From contig DYRK01000001.1 of NCBI GenBank assembly GCA_020718785.1, forward strand, positions 1 through 13,783: 13,783 bases of DNA, given 5' to 3'. The stretch is from Desulfatirhabdium butyrativorans. Its GTDB lineage: Bacteria > Desulfobacterota > Desulfobacteria > Desulfobacterales > DYRK01. Positions 13,467 through 13,783 of this stretch are shown piece by piece. The position numbers and the translations under genes are program-made. The notes under the pieces are model-generated. The model had not been told where the DNA came from. It saw only the letters and a program-made list of their open reading frames with translations, and did no database searches. Positions within the stretch are counted from its first letter, which is position 1, and each line of letters starts with the position of its first letter.

Positions 13467-13783
13467 TTATTGAATTTTTGCAAATGTCATAAAACTTACC
13501 CTCCTAGAATACGGGTGGGAATCAGATGTCGCAGATGTCGGGCCCGGCGTTCCTCCATAAAAAACCCCCCATCCTTCTGACGAGTTGACTTCAATGACAA
13601 GAGCGCTGCCGGCTGTCATATAATGTTGTATGCCTATTGGTATCCAGCTTATATGGTCATCCACATTTCTGTCATGACCCCAGTGTCCTAGATACTCCTT
13701 CGTACTGCCATTCAAATAATACACATTAATATATGTATAATCATCGCCACTATTAATTGAAATAATTAATCCCTGTAAAAAAT
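13467..13783 (-). CDS. C-terminal part of an unrecognised protein, cut by the window edge
   Basis: The frame is open from the right edge of the window to a TAA at 13467-13469, giving at least 104 residues, so the N-terminus lies outside. The visible part is rich in Gly, Ser, Tyr and Trp with alternating hydrophobic residues (for example GIQHYMTAGSALVIEV), typical of an all-beta, probably secreted domain ending in SRRVSFMTFAKIQ. I do not recognise a family. It ends 25 bp before the ATG of the cohesin-dockerin gene and probably belongs to the same operon, which suggests a surface or secreted function. The GTG at 13722 is an internal codon rather than a likely start, because the frame continues upstream without a stop. 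Confidence 0.7.
   Translation of the reverse strand, partial: FLQGLIISINSGDDYTYINVYYLNGSTKEYLGHWGHDRNVDDHISWIPIGIQHYMTAGSALVIEVNSSEGWGVFYGGTPGPTSATSDSHPYSRRVSFMTFAKIQ

Noticed and set aside
13442..13483. Longer start of the larger cohesin-dockerin gene at 13483
   Set aside because: It would overlap the end of the upstream gene and put charged residues before the signal peptide; AAGGAG lies at the right distance from 13441.
1..13783. tRNA, rRNA or known riboswitch
   Set aside because: I saw no cloverleaf with a T-loop GGTTCGAATCC-type signature and no recognisable riboswitch core in the gaps; most gap structure is explained by palindromic repeats.

Overview
The window is a gene-dense bacterial chromosome segment in which every gene I can support lies on the minus strand. 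The gene complement is a CooC-type ATPase, two SUMF1-type (formylglycine-generating-enzyme-like) proteins, cohesin-dockerin secreted proteins, a SEC59-type lipid kinase and a very large envelope protein. The gaps are crowded with palindromes and short mobile-looking repeats. Together this suggests a repeat-rich Desulfobacterota (deltaproteobacterial) genome, perhaps a Desulfonema-like sulfate reducer. That assignment is inference from style; there is no rRNA or marker gene here.

Layout from left to right. Positions 1-248 hold palindromic repeats. 249-1244 encodes a class I SAM-dependent O-methyltransferase. 1245-1639 is non-coding: a nested inverted repeat lies in the methyltransferase leader, and next to it is a 247-bp MITE-like element (1384-1630) with 12-bp terminal inverted repeats, a 9-bp target duplication and an internal 97-bp tandem duplication. 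1640-4079 carries two consecutive membrane-anchored SUMF1-domain genes. The upstream one also has a trypsin-like domain whose nucleophile serine appears to be alanine. 4080-4375 holds a cluster of four hairpins. 4376-6133 is a probable three-gene operon transcribed in the order CooC-like ATPase, lipoprotein, YtkA/FixH-like periplasmic protein. 6299-6955 encodes a SEC59/phytol-kinase-like membrane protein.

7148-11314 is a single 1388-residue protein that I cannot name. It has a signal peptide and two halves, each a beta-rich extracytoplasmic region followed by a membrane bundle, with visible internal sequence repetition. 11450-12091 and 12584-13441 encode two secreted proteins that each combine a cohesin-like domain and a dockerin. 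12092-12583 between them is an array of palindromic repeats. A gene truncated by the right edge (13467-13783) lies 25 bp upstream of the second cohesin-dockerin gene and probably shares its transcript.

How the genes may work together. The cohesin-dockerin pair suggests calcium-dependent, non-cellulosomal assembly at the cell surface. The large protein and the SUMF1/pseudo-protease proteins would act at the membrane facing the periplasm. The CooC-lipoprotein-YtkA set suggests metal handling or maturation, although no carbon monoxide dehydrogenase is present here. The most distinctive non-coding feature is a family of palindromes of the form AAAACG...CGTTTT whose inner stem bases differ between loci while pairing is retained. 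Copies lie in the MITE-like element, downstream of the large gene and in the right-hand repeat array, and a degenerate copy sits at the start of the large gene's coding sequence.
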